Positions 63,977-64,000 of a stretch of 64,000 bases of DNA are shown piece after piece; the stretch's first letter is position 1, and the number at the start of each line of letters is the position of its first letter. The notes under the pieces are model-generated. The model saw nothing but the letters and a program-made list of their open reading frames with translations, was not told the origin of the DNA and made no database searches. The DNA is from a virus: positions 1 through 64,000 of the IMG/VR virus record IMGVR_UViG_3300012964_000002, one strand, 5' to 3'. Both the position numbers and the translations under genes were made by a program.

Positions 63977-64000
63977 GTGAGCGACGCGTTCACGCTTCAG
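63977..64000 (+). CDS. 5' end of a gene running out of the window
   Basis: GTG at 63977 (MSDAFTLQ) is open to the edge. Three bases after the previous stop, as in the rest of the run. Might begin a major head gene, but only eight codons are visible. Confidence 0.3.

Noticed and set aside
1-64000. tRNA or rRNA genes
   Set aside because: No cloverleaf with a proper T-loop or any rRNA-like stretch was noticed when reading the gaps; the longest gap without a gene is about 256 bases.

Overview
This window is one continuous piece of a tailed double-stranded DNA phage genome, or a prophage, from a high-GC host. The genes are packed almost end to end, most overlap the next by a GTGA or ATGA start/stop fusion, third codon positions are nearly all G or C, and the set includes replication, recombination, terminase, portal and MuF-like head genes. 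No integrase, ribosomal RNA, tRNA or host metabolic gene was recognised. Promoter-like sites (TTGxxx, about 17 bases, TAxxxT) would suit a host sigma-70-type polymerase, but the host cannot be named from this.

Layout. (1) Bases 1-7199 form a leftward operon of about 15 genes: a MoxR-type AAA+ ATPase next to a metallopeptidase/VWA protein, a PDDEXK-like nuclease, a DUF2325-like protein, a small exported membrane protein and several zinc proteins. (2) Bases 7200-7455 are a divergent control region with an inverted repeat and a (GTA)7 tract. (3) Bases 7456-18357 run rightward: early proteins, a sigma factor, a ParB-like protein, an excisionase-like HTH protein, an SF2 helicase, a replication initiator-like protein with repeats that may mark the origin, a DnaB-type helicase and a DnaG-type primase. 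(4) Bases 18357-34323 hold a HerA-like ATPase, a cytosine-C5 methyltransferase, a DNA polymerase I with an N-terminal uracil-glycosylase-like domain, a gp32-like ssDNA-binding protein, a RecA, two ParB-like proteins and an SbcD/SbcC pair. (5) Bases 34335-38201 look like a DNA modification block: a ParB-like protein, two tandem TET-associated-glycosyltransferase-like proteins, a UDG-fold protein and an adenine/N4-cytosine methyltransferase. (6) Bases 36684-42948 carry an array of small diversified paralogues, the most unusual feature here. Each has an HTH-like N-terminus (W-I/V/L-x-x-x-E-A-A), a variable middle and a helix ending in an RAA-x-LL-like motif, often followed by a zinc ribbon. Two more members lie at 51599 and 55656. 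(7) From 43118 to the end is the packaging and head module: putative small terminase, large terminase, 7.7 kb of small cargo genes, portal, a cassette of exported proteins with its own promoter, HAD and HNH enzymes, the MuF-like minor head protein, an acidic protein and a run of tiny head-region proteins. The major capsid gene probably lies beyond base 64000.

Together the genes describe a lytic-style programme. The phage brings its own replisome core and recombination/repair set, probably methylates and further modifies its DNA, and may redirect transcription with its own sigma factor. Functions were assigned by reading motifs only. No database search was run, and weak family calls are marked as such.
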